Source of the DNA: Frateuria edaphi
GTDB lineage: Bacteria > Pseudomonadota > Gammaproteobacteria > Xanthomonadales > Rhodanobacteraceae
Length of the DNA stretch: 64,000 bases
Reading direction: 5' to 3'
NCBI RefSeq assembly: GCF_021117405.1
Contig: NZ_CP088251.1
Span: 3,483,501 to 3,547,500 of the forward strand
Below are positions 8,859-17,825 of this stretch, piece by piece (positions within the stretch are counted from its first letter, which is position 1; every line of letters begins with the position of its first letter). The translations under genes and the position numbers were made by a program. The notes under the pieces are model-generated. The model was not told the origin of the DNA, searched no databases, and saw only the letters and a program-made list of their open reading frames with translations.

Positions 8859-10160
8859 ATGTCGTCCACCACGCTCGCGACCGATCAACCCAGGCCCTCG
8901 GCGCTGGGGCCGATGCTGGTGATCGGGCTGTTGTTCTTCATCTTCGGCTTCGTGACCTGGCTCAATGGGCCGTTGATCGCCTTCGTCAAGCTCGCCTTCC
9001 AGGTGGAAGACGTCTACGCGTTCCTCGTGCCGTTCGCCTTCTACATTTCCTATTTCGTGTTCTCGCTTCCGGCGTCGATGGTCTTGCGGCGCACCGGCAT
9101 GAAGAAGGGCATGGCGCTGGGACTGTTCGTGATGGCCGTCGGCGCGATGGCGTTCGGCCAGTTCGCGACCATGCGCATTTTCGCCGGCGCGTTGGTGGGC
9201 CTGTTCGTGATCGGCGCAGGCCTGTCGCTGCTGCAGACGGCGTCCAATCCCTACATCAGCATCCTGGGACCGATCGAAAGCGCGGCACAGCGCATCGCGG
9301 TGATGGGCATCTGCAACAAGGTGGCCGGCATCCTCGCGCCGATCCTGATCGGCTCGCTGGTGCTGGCCGGCATCGGCGACATCGACGCGCAGGTCCACGC
9401 GGCGGCCACGCCGCAGGCGCGCGAAGCGCTGCTGGATGCGTTCGCCGCGAAGATCCATGCGCCCTACCTGGGCATGGCCGTGCTGCTGGCGCTGCTGGCG
9501 ATGTGGATCGTGCGATCGTCGCTGCCGGAGATCCGCCCGGCCAGCGCCAACAGCGAGCAGGCGGATGATGCCGACACCAGCATCCTGGGCTTTCCACACC
9601 TGTGGCTGGGCGTGCTGTGCCTGTTCGTGTACGTGGGCGTGGAAGTGATGGCGGGCGACGCGATCGGTACCTACGGCGCCGGGTTCCACCTGCCGCTGGA
9701 CCAGACCAAGTTCTTCACCGCCTTCACCCTGGGCGGCATGTTGCTCGGCTACGTGGCCGGCCTGGTGCTGATCCCGCGCATCATCTCGCAGCAACGCTAC
9801 CTTGCGGTGTCGGCGGTGCTGGGCGTGCTGTTCAGCGTGTGCGCCTATCTCACCCGGGGCTATGTCTCGGTCGGCTTCGTGGCGGCGCTGGGGTTCGCCA
9901 ACGCGATGATGTGGCCGGCGATCTTTCCGCTGGCGATCAACCGGCTGGGCCGCCACACCGAGGCCGGCTCGGCGCTGCTGATCATGGGCATCGCCGGCGG
10001 CGCGGTGGTGCCGCAGCTGTTCGCACACCTGAAGACGCACTACGACTTCCAGTTGGTGTTCGCGGCGCTGATGGTGCCCTGCTACCTCTACATCCTGTTC
10101 TACGGCTTGCGTGGTTACCGCGTGGGCCTGCGTGATGGCGATGGCGCGCGCCCGCAGTGA
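8859..10160 (+). CDS. nagP: MFS sugar permease, NagP/glucose-galactose-fucose permease family
   Basis: Inner-membrane proton symporter of 433 residues with about twelve hydrophobic segments. The start MSSTTLATDQPRPSALGPML is followed by a first membrane span and FVTWLNGPLIAFVKLAF, as in the FucP/GluP/NagP family. The loop after the second span (LRRTGMKKGMALGL) and the QTASNPYISILGP segment are also family features. GGGAG lies 6 bases before the ATG. As first gene of the right arm, upstream of the regulator, NagB-II and nagA, it is best read as the GlcNAc importer that replaces a PTS. That would explain why the locus needs a separate kinase. Glucose or another hexose cannot be excluded from sequence alone. 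Confidence 0.9.
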   Translation: MSSTTLATDQPRPSALGPMLVIGLLFFIFGFVTWLNGPLIAFVKLAFQVEDVYAFLVPFAFYISYFVFSLPASMVLRRTGMKKGMALGLFVMAVGAMAFGQFATMRIFAGALVGLFVIGAGLSLLQTASNPYISILGPIESAAQRIAVMGICNKVAGILAPILIGSLVLAGIGDIDAQVHAAATPQAREALLDAFAAKIHAPYLGMAVLLALLAMWIVRSSLPEIRPASANSEQADDADTSILGFPHLWLGVLCLFVYVGVEVMAGDAIGTYGAGFHLPLDQTKFFTAFTLGGMLLGYVAGLVLIPRIISQQRYLAVSAVLGVLFSVCAYLTRGYVSVGFVAALGFANAMMWPAIFPLAINRLGRHTEAGSALLIMGIAGGAVVPQLFAHLKTHYDFQLVFAALMVPCYLYILFYGLRGYRVGLRDGDGARPQ

Positions 10161-10163
10161 AGG

Positions 10164-10187
10164 CACCGCCACGCCGGCGTGGCGGTG
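10164..10187. repeat. 24-bp perfect palindrome after the permease gene
   Basis: Three bases after the permease stop codon, CACCGCCACGCC is followed at once by its exact reverse complement. No T-run follows, so it is not a classical intrinsic terminator. It could be an mRNA 3'-end stabiliser, an attenuator between the permease and regulator genes, or a protein site. The LacI gene start is 38 bp downstream. Confidence 0.6.
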
Positions 10188-10225
10188 GGCTAGGATGGCG
10201 CGCCAGCCCTGCGGAGAACCCGTCG

Positions 10226-11257
10226 TTGCGTCACGCCACCATCAAGGACGTCGCCAAGCGCGCCGGCGTGTCGCTGAAGACCGTATCGCGGGTGATCAAT
10301 CGCGAAGCCTCGGTACGCGAGGACACGCGCGAGAAGGTCGAGCGGGCGATCGAGGCGCTGGGCTACCGTCCCAACCTCTCCGCGCGCAGCCTGCGCGCGG
10401 CGCATTCCTATGCGATCGGACTGGTCTACGACAATCCGAACGCGCACTACGTCATCAGCATGCAGAACGGCGTGCTGTCGGCCTGCCGCGAGCGCGGCTT
10501 CGGCCTGCAGATCCATCCCTGCGATTCGACCTCGCCGCAACTGGCCGAGGAGCTGTGCGCATTGGTGCGCCGCTCCCGCCTGGCCGGCCTGGTGCTGGCG
10601 CCCCCGATGTCCGAGCAGCCGCAGCTGATCGCCACGTTGAAGGCCCACGACATCGCCTTCGTGCGCATCCTGGCGGCGCGCACCGATCCGGCCGACGGCT
10701 CGCCCTGCGTCTGGGTGGACGACCGCGACGCGGCGTATGCGATCACCGAGCATCTGATCCAGCTTGGCCACACGCGGATCGGCTTCCTGTGGGGCGAGCC
10801 GCATCATCGTTCCAGCCCCGAGCGCTACCAGGGCTATGCCGATGCACTCAAGGACTACGGCATCGCGCTCAACAAGAAGCTGATCCTGCCGGGACGCTAC
10901 GCGTTCGACGACGGCTTCCGCGGGGCGCGCAAGCTGCTGGCGCTGAAGGAGCCGCCGACCGCGATCTTCGGCAGCAACGACGAGATCGCTGCTGGCGTGC
11001 TGGCGGCGGCACGGTCGGCCGGGCTGGACGTGCCGTGGGATCTGTCGATCGCCGGCTTCGAGGACAACCCGTTTTCCAAGCAGGCCTGGCCGGCGCTGAC
11101 CACCGCGCGGCAGTCGACCGCCGAGATCGGGCGGCATGCGGCGTTGCGCCTGATGGCCGAACTGCAGCAGGGCGCATCGGCGCCGGATACCGGGAACGAG
11201 GGATTCGTGCCGGAGCTGGTGGTGCGCGGGTCGACGGCACCGCCGCGGAAAAGCTGA
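10226..11257 (+). CDS. nagR: LacI-family transcriptional regulator of the nag locus
   Basis: DNA-binding repressor of about 343 residues. The N-terminal helix-turn-helix and hinge read HATIKDVAKRAGVSLKTVSR, followed by EALGYRPNLSARSLRA, then a periplasmic-binding-protein-like effector domain. I use a TTG start at 10226 with GGAG upstream. The frame is open further upstream, to an ATG at 10157 that overlaps the permease stop. Those extra residues run through a 24-bp palindrome and are not family-like. It lies 65 bp after the permease gene and before nagB-II, so it most likely senses GlcNAc-6-phosphate or a related sugar. The TGACAACGTTGTCA sites in the divergent promoter region are its probable targets. 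Confidence 0.88.
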   Translation: MRHATIKDVAKRAGVSLKTVSRVINREASVREDTREKVERAIEALGYRPNLSARSLRAAHSYAIGLVYDNPNAHYVISMQNGVLSACRERGFGLQIHPCDSTSPQLAEELCALVRRSRLAGLVLAPPMSEQPQLIATLKAHDIAFVRILAARTDPADGSPCVWVDDRDAAYAITEHLIQLGHTRIGFLWGEPHHRSSPERYQGYADALKDYGIALNKKLILPGRYAFDDGFRGARKLLALKEPPTAIFGSNDEIAAGVLAAARSAGLDVPWDLSIAGFEDNPFSKQAWPALTTARQSTAEIGRHAALRLMAELQQGASAPDTGNEGFVPELVVRGSTAPPRKS

Positions 11258-11373
11258 AGCTTCGTTCGGGCAGGACCTCCCGCCTCGTGCCCTCCCCGCC
11301 CAGAGGCTGGCGTGAGGTCTCCTCGCCGCCGCACACCCCTACTTTCTCCGAACGCCCACCCACCCTTCGGGCG

Positions 11374-11394
11374 CCCTCTCCCGGAAGGAGAGGG
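11374..11394. repeat. CCCTCTCCC/GGGAGAGGG-type palindrome
   Basis: A CCCTCTCCCGGAAGGAGAGGG-type hairpin (first half CCCTCTCC, second half GGAGAGGG) lies in the 167 bp between the LacI and NagB-II genes. It is a copy of the dispersed family also found at 4584, 15906, 31407, 31519 and 45880. Confidence 0.65.
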
Positions 11395-11424
11395 AACGCG
11401 CATGCGCATTTCCCCGGGATCCCC

Positions 11425-12459
11425 ATGAAATCACCCCATGACACCCTGATGTACCAGGAGGCGCAGTCGGCCGCCGACGTGATCGCGCACCAGCTCGCCG
11501 CCAACGCCGGGCTGCTGACCGAGCTCGGCGAGCGGCTGCGCACGCAGCCGCCGCGCTGCATCGTCACCTGTGCGCGCGGCAGCTCCGACCATGCCGCCGC
11601 CTACGCGAAGTACGTGTTCGAGACACGCCTGGGCGTGGTCACCGCGTCGGCCTCGCCGGCGGTGAGTTCGATTTACGACGCGCCGCTGCAACTGGACGGT
11701 GCGCTGTTCCTGGCGATCTCCCAATCGGGCAAGAGCCCGGACCTGCTGCTCAGTGCCCAGGCAGCCAGGGCGGCCGGCGCGCAAGTGGTGGCGCTGGTCA
11801 ACGACACCGATTCCCCGCTCGCGCGGTTGGCCGACACGGTGGTGCCCTTGCACGCAGGTCCCGAGCGCAGCGTCGCGGCCACCAAGAGCTACCTGGCCAC
11901 CCTCTCGGCGGTGCTGCAGCTGACCGCCTGCTGGAGCGGCGACGAGGCGCTGCACGGCGCGCTCGACCGGCTGCCCGGCGACCTGCGCCAGGGTTGGGAG
12001 GCGGACTGGCGCGCGCTCGGGGAGGGCCTGCGCGAGGTACACAACCTGTTCGTGGTCGGCCGGGGCTACGGCTTCGGCGCCGCGCTCGAAGCCGCGCTGA
12101 AATTCAAGGAAACCTGCGGCCTGCACGCCGAGGCCTTCAGTGCGGCGGAAGTGAAGCACGGACCGATGGCGCTGGTCGGCACCGGCTTCCCCGTGCTGGT
12201 GTTCGCCCAGGAAGACGGCTCGCTGGAGGGCACCCTCGCGGTCGCTGCCGAGTTCCGCGCGCGTGGCGCGCGGGTCTGGGTGGCCGCGCCCGGCGCGAGC
12301 GGCCCCGACGCGTTGGCGCTGCCGGCCGGCGTGCCGGCGATCACCACGCCGCTGCTCGCGGTGCAGAGTTTCTATCGCGCAGCCAGCGCGCTTTCACTGG
12401 CGCGCGGCTACGATCCGGATGTTCCGCCGCACCTGCGAAAAGTCACGGAGACGTTGTGA
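11425..12459 (+). CDS. nagB-II: SIS-domain glucosamine-6-phosphate deaminase (NagB-II type)
   Basis: Converts glucosamine-6-phosphate to fructose-6-phosphate and ammonia. The 344-residue protein has two SIS domains and lacks the amidotransferase domain of GlmS. Family marks are CARGSSDHAAAYAKYVFE, LAISQSGKSPDLLLSAQ, ERSVAATKSYLATLSAV and the C-terminal half starting FVVGRGYGFGAALEAALKFK. The start MKSPHDTLMYQEAQ lies behind a weak GGGA; an internal ATG eight codons on is possible. The stop overlaps the nagA start (TGATG), so the two are co-translated. Context with nagA makes the catabolic role strong; an agaS-type ketose isomerase is a less likely alternative. Confidence 0.9.
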   Translation: MKSPHDTLMYQEAQSAADVIAHQLAANAGLLTELGERLRTQPPRCIVTCARGSSDHAAAYAKYVFETRLGVVTASASPAVSSIYDAPLQLDGALFLAISQSGKSPDLLLSAQAARAAGAQVVALVNDTDSPLARLADTVVPLHAGPERSVAATKSYLATLSAVLQLTACWSGDEALHGALDRLPGDLRQGWEADWRALGEGLREVHNLFVVGRGYGFGAALEAALKFKETCGLHAEAFSAAEVKHGPMALVGTGFPVLVFAQEDGSLEGTLAVAAEFRARGARVWVAAPGASGPDALALPAGVPAITTPLLAVQSFYRAASALSLARGYDPDVPPHLRKVTETL

Positions 12460-13613
12460 TGCTTCAGCCCCTACTCGCCCTGGTCCACGGTCGCGTGCTG
12501 ACCGACGAGGGCCTGCGCGAGGATGTCGTGGTGCTCGTGCGCGAAGGCCACGTGCTCGCGCTGGCCGCGCCCGACGATCCGCGCGTGGCGCAGGCGCAAC
12601 GCCACGACCTGGCCGGCGCGCTGCTGCTGCCCGGCTTCATCGACGTGCAGGTCAACGGGGGCGGCGGGCTGTTGTTCAACGACGCGCCCACGGTGGAGGC
12701 GCTGCGCGGCATCGCCCTGGCGCACCGGCGCTTCGGCACCACCGGCCTGCTGCCTACCCTGATCACCGACACCGCCGCCAAGATGCGCGCGGCGCTGGAC
12801 GCCGTGGACGCGGCGATCGCGCAATCGGTGCCCGGCATCCTCGGCATCCACCTCGAAGGTCCCTTCCTCGCCCCCGCGCGCAAAGGCATCCACGATGCCT
12901 CGCTGTTCCGCACGCCCGACACCGATGACCTGCTCGCGCTCACCGCGCAGCGCCGCGGCGTGGTCATGCTGACCCTCGCGCCCGAGCAGGTGGCGCCGCC
13001 GGTGATCGCGCGCCTGGCCGAGGCCGGCGTGCGCGTGGTCGCCGGCCACACGGGCGCCGACTACGCCACCACGCGCGCCGCGCTGGATGCGGGCGTGTGC
13101 GGCTTTACCCATCTCTACAACGCCATGACCCCGCTCACCAGCCGCGAGCCAGGCGTGGTCGGCGCGGCGCTGGACGATCCGGCCAGCTGGTGCGGGCTGA
13201 TCGTCGACGGCCACCACGTGCACCCGGCCTCGCTGCGCATCGCCATCAACGCCAAGCCGCCGGGCAAATGCGTGCTGGTCACCGACGCGATGCCGCCGGT
13301 CGGCAGCGCGCGCGCGGAGTACGTGCTCAATGGCCAGACCATCGTCGCGCGCGACGGCATCTGCATGAACGACTCGGGCGTGCTCGCCGGCAGCGCGCTG
13401 GACATGGCCGGCGCCGTGCGCAACACGGTCAACCTGCTCGGGCTGCCACTGGCCGAGGCATCGCGCATGGCCAGCACCTATCCGGCCGAGTGGCTCGGAC
13501 TGGAACAGACCCACGGCCGCATCGCGCCCGGCCAGCGTGCCGACTTCGCCGTGCTGGACGACACGCTGCACGTGCGCGAGACCTGGATCGGCGGCGAACG
13601 CCGGATCGCGTGA
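12459..13613 (+). CDS. nagA: N-acetylglucosamine-6-phosphate deacetylase
   Basis: Cytoplasmic amidohydrolase of 384 residues that removes acetate from GlcNAc-6-phosphate, giving glucosamine-6-phosphate for the preceding NagB-II. Family signatures are clear: GFIDVQVNG near residue 58, the metal-binding Glu in GIHLEGPFLAP, His in VVAGHTGADY, His in GFTHLYNAMTPL and the catalytic Asp in VLVTDAMPPVG. The length matches E. coli NagA (382). The ATG overlaps the upstream stop codon as TGATG. It is the last gene of the right arm; the 131 bp to the convergent S9 peptidase gene contain no gene and no obvious terminator with a T-run. Confidence 0.96.
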   Translation: MLQPLLALVHGRVLTDEGLREDVVVLVREGHVLALAAPDDPRVAQAQRHDLAGALLLPGFIDVQVNGGGGLLFNDAPTVEALRGIALAHRRFGTTGLLPTLITDTAAKMRAALDAVDAAIAQSVPGILGIHLEGPFLAPARKGIHDASLFRTPDTDDLLALTAQRRGVVMLTLAPEQVAPPVIARLAEAGVRVVAGHTGADYATTRAALDAGVCGFTHLYNAMTPLTSREPGVVGAALDDPASWCGLIVDGHHVHPASLRIAINAKPPGKCVLVTDAMPPVGSARAEYVLNGQTIVARDGICMNDSGVLAGSALDMAGAVRNTVNLLGLPLAEASRMASTYPAEWLGLEQTHGRIAPGQRADFAVLDDTLHVRETWIGGERRIA

Positions 13614-13744
13614 TCGACGGTCGACGCGGCCGGCCGAACTGACACCGGCGCCGCTGCCGCAACGACCGCGAGGCGCCCCCACGGCAATCCGTGCCGCAGT
13701 CCCGCGGCCGCGGTCCGGCATCCCGTCCCGATGGACCACAGCGA

Positions 13745-15841
13745 CTACGGTCGCGACGGCGCGAGCCCCGCCGCCTGCAGGTCGCTGCCGGCGATGCGCA
13801 GGCTGCGCGCGAGATACTCGCGCAGCACCGGATCCAGCGGCTCGGGCGCGGCGCCGCCCAGATGGCGATGCAGCATCAGCACGATCAGGTAGAGCTGCGC
13901 CTCGCGCGCCACCGGGTCGGCGTTGGAATGTCCGGCATCGGCATCGACCAGCAGGCTCACGTCCTTGCCAAGTTGCTTCAGCCGCGCGGCGTAACCCAGC
14001 ACGCCGCGGATCGCCACGCGGCGGTCTTCGCCACCGGCGTACAGCAGCAGCGGCCGGTTCATCTCCCGCGCATGGGCCAGCGGCGCCTGCGCATGCAGGC
14101 GCGCCATCGTGGCGGCGTCGCGGGGGTCGAGCGAAAGCGCGGCGAGCCAGGAATCGAGAGGGATGTAACGCGCCAGCGCCAGCGCCTCGGTGGTGCGCCC
14201 GACCCAGTCAAGGACCCAGGCGAAGTCCGGCGGCGGCACCATCGCCACGCCCACCTTGAACAGCTGCGGCTGGAAGGTGACGCCCAGCAAGGTGCTGTAA
14301 CCGCCGAAGGACGCGCCGATGATGCCTACGCGATCGGCATCGCCGATGCCCCGGCCGAGCAGCCAGCGCGTGCCTTCGACGATGTCCTGCTGCACCCGCC
14401 CGTTGCCGAAGTCGCCCTGTGCCGCCATCGAATAGCGCCGGCCCAGACCGGTGGAACCGCGGAAGTTCGGTTCGAACACCGCGTAGCCGCGATTGACCAG
14501 CGCCTGCACGAAGCCACCGCCGAACTCGTCCGGGCGCGAGGCGTTCCAGGGTCCGCCATGCACCAGCACCACCAGCGGCAGGCGTGCCGGGTCGACGCCT
14601 GGCGGCAGCCACACGAAGCCGTGCAGGCGCATGCCGTCGGAGGCGTTCCACGCGAGCGGCAGCTTGCGCGGCATCGCCGCCTCGGGCAGCCACTGCGCGG
14701 GACGGCCGTCGCGATCGGCCAGCGGCGCAAAGGCGAGGATGTCGCGCAGCCCGCCGGTGCGCACGTCGTACAGGTGCCAGCGCGCGCCGTGCAAGGTGCT
14801 GGCCTGCTCCTGGACGAGCCAGTGCGTGGCGCCGATGGCGACCTCCAGATTGCGCCCCGGATAGCGTGCTTCGAGCGTGGCCAATGCGTCGTGCGCCGCC
14901 GCGTCGAGTCCATGGCTGGCCGCCACGGTGCCGCGGTAGCTGGCGATGCGCGGCGTGCCGTCGGCCGGGTCGAGCGCGAGCGTGTCCAGATCGGCCTCGC
15001 CGCGTGGGTCATCGTGCAGCGTGGTCAGCGTTCCATCCGGCTCCAGCCGGCGCAGGCCGTCGAAACCGTCGCCGAGGTCGCTGCGCAGGAGCAGCCGGCC
15101 CCGTGTGTCGACCAGCGGCAGCGGCGCGCAACGATGCAGCCCGGTACAGCGCAGGACCTCGTGCAGGCTCCCGGATGCATCGACGCGGTGGAACACCAGC
15201 GCCGCACCTTCCACGCGCTCGACGAAGGCCAGTCGTCCGCTGCGCTCGAGCGTGGCATCGACCAGTTGCCGCGCGTCTTCCCGCAGCAGCGTCCGATGCC
15301 CCTGCATGTCCACCCGCACCAGGCGCCAGCGCTCGGGTGCGTCCAGCGAGGCCGGTACGCGCTCGCGCAGCAGTACCGCGGCCGGCTGCAGCGGGTCGAT
15401 GCGCAACAGCTCGCGCTGTTCGCGTCCGCCCAGCGGCGCGACCAGGCGCGAACCGCCCTGCCCCGCGGCAGCCACGGCGAACAGCTGGGTGGGCGAGGCG
15501 AGCAGCAGCCAGCGGCCGTCCTGCGACCAGTCGATCTGCCTGGCGTCGGTGCCGCCCAGCAGGCGCCGGGGTTCGCCGCCGTCGGCCGGCAACACCCACA
15601 GGCTGCGGTGGCCGGCCTGCTCGCGCAGGTAGGCGACCTGCCGCCCGTCGGGCGACAGCGCCACGGCCGGGGTCGCGCTGCGCACCAGGAAAGTGGCGCG
15701 GGGGTAGTGCGGCGCGACCGGACGGGCGCGTTCGCGCGCGACGGCCGCATGGAGCGCGTCGTCCGCTGCGCGGCAGGGCAGCGCCGGCAGCAGGAACGGC
15801 AGGACGCACAGGAGGCGCAGAAGTTGGATGGTCGAGCGCAT
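13745..15841 (-). CDS. Exported S9-family prolyl-oligopeptidase-type serine peptidase
   Basis: About 698 residues. The start at 15841 has GAGGAG just upstream; the N-terminus MRSTIQLLRLLCVLPFLLPA ending in PCRA is a signal peptide, so the enzyme acts in the periplasm or outside. Residues 50-400 form a beta-propeller with SPDGRQVAYL-type blades. The C-terminal alpha/beta-hydrolase domain has the nucleophile in GIIGASFGGYSTLLG, the acid in LLYAGGEDRRVAIRG and the His in VDADAGHSNAD. It fits the dipeptidyl-aminopeptidase/acylaminoacyl-peptidase group. It is a single gene facing nagA and is separated from the ABC operon by 129 bp, so its substrate is unknown. Confidence 0.9.
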   Translation of the reverse strand: MRSTIQLLRLLCVLPFLLPALPCRAADDALHAAVARERARPVAPHYPRATFLVRSATPAVALSPDGRQVAYLREQAGHRSLWVLPADGGEPRRLLGGTDARQIDWSQDGRWLLLASPTQLFAVAAAGQGGSRLVAPLGGREQRELLRIDPLQPAAVLLRERVPASLDAPERWRLVRVDMQGHRTLLREDARQLVDATLERSGRLAFVERVEGAALVFHRVDASGSLHEVLRCTGLHRCAPLPLVDTRGRLLLRSDLGDGFDGLRRLEPDGTLTTLHDDPRGEADLDTLALDPADGTPRIASYRGTVAASHGLDAAAHDALATLEARYPGRNLEVAIGATHWLVQEQASTLHGARWHLYDVRTGGLRDILAFAPLADRDGRPAQWLPEAAMPRKLPLAWNASDGMRLHGFVWLPPGVDPARLPLVVLVHGGPWNASRPDEFGGGFVQALVNRGYAVFEPNFRGSTGLGRRYSMAAQGDFGNGRVQQDIVEGTRWLLGRGIGDADRVGIIGASFGGYSTLLGVTFQPQLFKVGVAMVPPPDFAWVLDWVGRTTEALALARYIPLDSWLAALSLDPRDAATMARLHAQAPLAHAREMNRPLLLYAGGEDRRVAIRGVLGYAARLKQLGKDVSLLVDADAGHSNADPVAREAQLYLIVLMLHRHLGGAAPEPLDPVLREYLARSLRIAGSDLQAAGLAPSRP

Positions 15842-15905
15842 GAGCGTCTCCTCGGGCGTCGGACGCTTCGTGGGTGGTGCGAGGCAGGAGCGACCCTTCA
15901 CCCAA

Positions 15906-15942
15906 CCCTTCCCCCTTCCTTGATGCGAGTCGGGGGAGAGGG
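15906..15942. repeat. CCCTTCCCCC/GGGGGAGAGGG inverted repeat
   Basis: An imperfect hairpin with arms 15906-15915 and 15932-15942. It sits between the ABC permease stop and the peptidase start and belongs to the dispersed CTCTCCC family of this window. Confidence 0.6.
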
Positions 15943-15970
15943 CGCGGGTCCGGGCCGGCGGGAAAGCGGG

Positions 15971-17815
15971 CTACGCGGCGGCCGGTTCCAGGCGCGTGCG
16001 GGGCGCGGGCTCATGGGCCGGATAGAGCAGCCACAGGCTGGCCAGCGCCGGCAGGCCGATCGCGCCGCAGGCGACCACCCAGGCGACCTTCCCCAGCAAC
16101 GACAGCGGGCGGAGGCGCACCAGCCACAGCGCGGCCAGCGACGCCACCAGCATCAACGCGCCGGCCAGCCACAGGATCGCCCGCGGCCTCGGTTCCGGGT
16201 TGGCGACCTGCATCGGATCGGGCGCGGCGAACAGGCCGGTCACGCCCTGGCGCAACGCATACAGCGCGGGCGAGGGCCACCACGACTGGTAGCGGAACCA
16301 TGCCGGGTAGTCGAACGCGATCGGCCGCCGCGCCGCGAGCGTGACGCGGCCGTCGTCGTGCACCCAGGTGACGGTCTGGTACGGCGCGGCGCCCGCCATC
16401 GTGTAGTCGTAGTTGGTGTATGCGTTGGAGACCAGGTAGCCGTCGACCAGCTCGATCAGTTCCAGGTTGTGCAGGCCGCCGGGACCGCCGGGAATGGGCA
16501 TGCGCTGGCGCGGACGGAGCAGGTTTTCGCTCGCCACCACGTCGCGGCCGTCGAAGAAATACAGCGCCCGGTTGCTTAGGGCGACCAGGTTCTCGCCGAC
16601 CGGCGCGGTGGCAAGCAGCCACTCGCCGTCCGGCAACCGGATGCGCGGGAACACGCGGCCGGTTTCGCTCACGTAGTGGTAGAGCATGTTGCCGGCCAGC
16701 AGGCTGCGGTCTTCCTTCGGCTGGCCGGGGAGTCCACGGGTGGCCACGGCTGGCGCGGGGAACGCCGCGTTGGCGTCGCCCACGCCGAGCGTGCCGACGG
16801 CACGGCCGCCGGCGATGCGGTAGCCGGACAGGCGCATGCGGTCGTGGCTGAAGGTCCAGCGCACGCCGCGCGCCGGGTCGTCGAAGTCGACCGGCGCGGC
16901 ATTGGTGAGCGCACCGCGAACCGGCACCTCGTCGAGATCCGGCGCGATCGCCACCACGTCCGACAGCGCCACCTGTTCGCGCCACAACGGCGCTTCCGGT
17001 GCGGTACTGGCCGCCAGCCCGGCGAGCATGCGCTGCTGCGGCGTCATGCGCTCGGTTTCGTTCTGGCCGCCGCGCGGCGGCGTGTCGGTGTTGTTCGGAT
17101 GGGTGCCCTGCACCATCCAGATGACCTGCGCGCCGACCTGGACCACCACGATGATCGCCACATAGACGGCCATTTGCAGCGGCAAGGCCAGCAGCACGGT
17201 CGCCCCCAGGCTTCGCGGCGGCGCCGACAGATCCGGCTTGAACGACGCCACCGCCATCGCGGCAAGCCAAGCCAGGGCGAAGACCTGCATCAGCAACGCC
17301 CACGCACCGCTGGCCTGGCTGGCGACCGGCACCAGCAGCAGCACCAGCGCGGCGACCGCGCTGCGCGGGCGGCCCAACATGCAGCAGGCACCGGCGAGGT
17401 AGCCGCAGGCGGCCAGCGACCATGCCGCCAGCGGAAGCAGCCAGTGGCGCAGGTCGACCACGCGCGCGGTAAGCCCGGCCTGGTAGGCGGCGGCCAGCAG
17501 CACCGGCAGCGCCACCGCGACTGCCAGCCACACCAGCCCCGCGCCGAGCAGCGCGGTGGCGATGCGCCCCGGTGCGAGCGGGCGGTGCAGCAGGTTTAGC
17601 CACACGTTCGGGCGGCGATAGCTGCCCATCTGGTAAAGCCCCAGGAGCACGCCGGCCAGCACGTCGACACCACCGAATACGCGGTAGACGAAGATCGGCT
17701 GCTGGGCCAGGTCGACCAGGCGGGTGAAGAACAGCAGCACCAGCAGATGCACCGCGAACGCACCGAGCGCCCAGCCGCGGAAGCGCAGCAGCTCGGCCTT
17801 GATCAGGTCACGCAT
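15971..17815 (-). CDS. ABC transporter permease-like membrane protein with large extracytoplasmic domain
   Basis: A 614-residue protein. The N-terminal third has about six hydrophobic spans starting MRDLIKAELLRFRGWALG. A large soluble segment of about 250 residues follows (roughly 240-500), then two C-terminal spans. This layout is seen in permeases encoded beside YtrA-type GntR regulators and their ATPases in Xanthomonadaceae. It follows the ATPase gene by 10 bp and is the last gene of that operon. The transported substrate is unknown; cell-envelope stress or drug export is typical of such operons. The soluble segment has beta-propeller-like repeats with no active-site motif that I recognise. 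Confidence 0.8.
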   Translation of the reverse strand: MRDLIKAELLRFRGWALGAFAVHLLVLLFFTRLVDLAQQPIFVYRVFGGVDVLAGVLLGLYQMGSYRRPNVWLNLLHRPLAPGRIATALLGAGLVWLAVAVALPVLLAAAYQAGLTARVVDLRHWLLPLAAWSLAACGYLAGACCMLGRPRSAVAALVLLLVPVASQASGAWALLMQVFALAWLAAMAVASFKPDLSAPPRSLGATVLLALPLQMAVYVAIIVVVQVGAQVIWMVQGTHPNNTDTPPRGGQNETERMTPQQRMLAGLAASTAPEAPLWREQVALSDVVAIAPDLDEVPVRGALTNAAPVDFDDPARGVRWTFSHDRMRLSGYRIAGGRAVGTLGVGDANAAFPAPAVATRGLPGQPKEDRSLLAGNMLYHYVSETGRVFPRIRLPDGEWLLATAPVGENLVALSNRALYFFDGRDVVASENLLRPRQRMPIPGGPGGLHNLELIELVDGYLVSNAYTNYDYTMAGAAPYQTVTWVHDDGRVTLAARRPIAFDYPAWFRYQSWWPSPALYALRQGVTGLFAAPDPMQVANPEPRPRAILWLAGALMLVASLAALWLVRLRPLSLLGKVAWVVACGAIGLPALASLWLLYPAHEPAPRTRLEPAAA

Positions 17816-17825
17816 GTCGCCCTCC

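Noticed and set aside
10157..10225. Longer LacI protein starting with ATG at 10157
   Set aside because: The extra 23 residues run through a perfect palindrome and overlap the permease stop; the TTG at 10226 has a ribosome site and gives the normal family N-terminus.
13691..16579. A 962-codon open frame on the plus strand opposite the S9 peptidase and ABC permease genes
   Set aside because: It runs antisense across two well-supported genes and their intergenic repeat, which no real gene would do, and its product matches no family I recognise.
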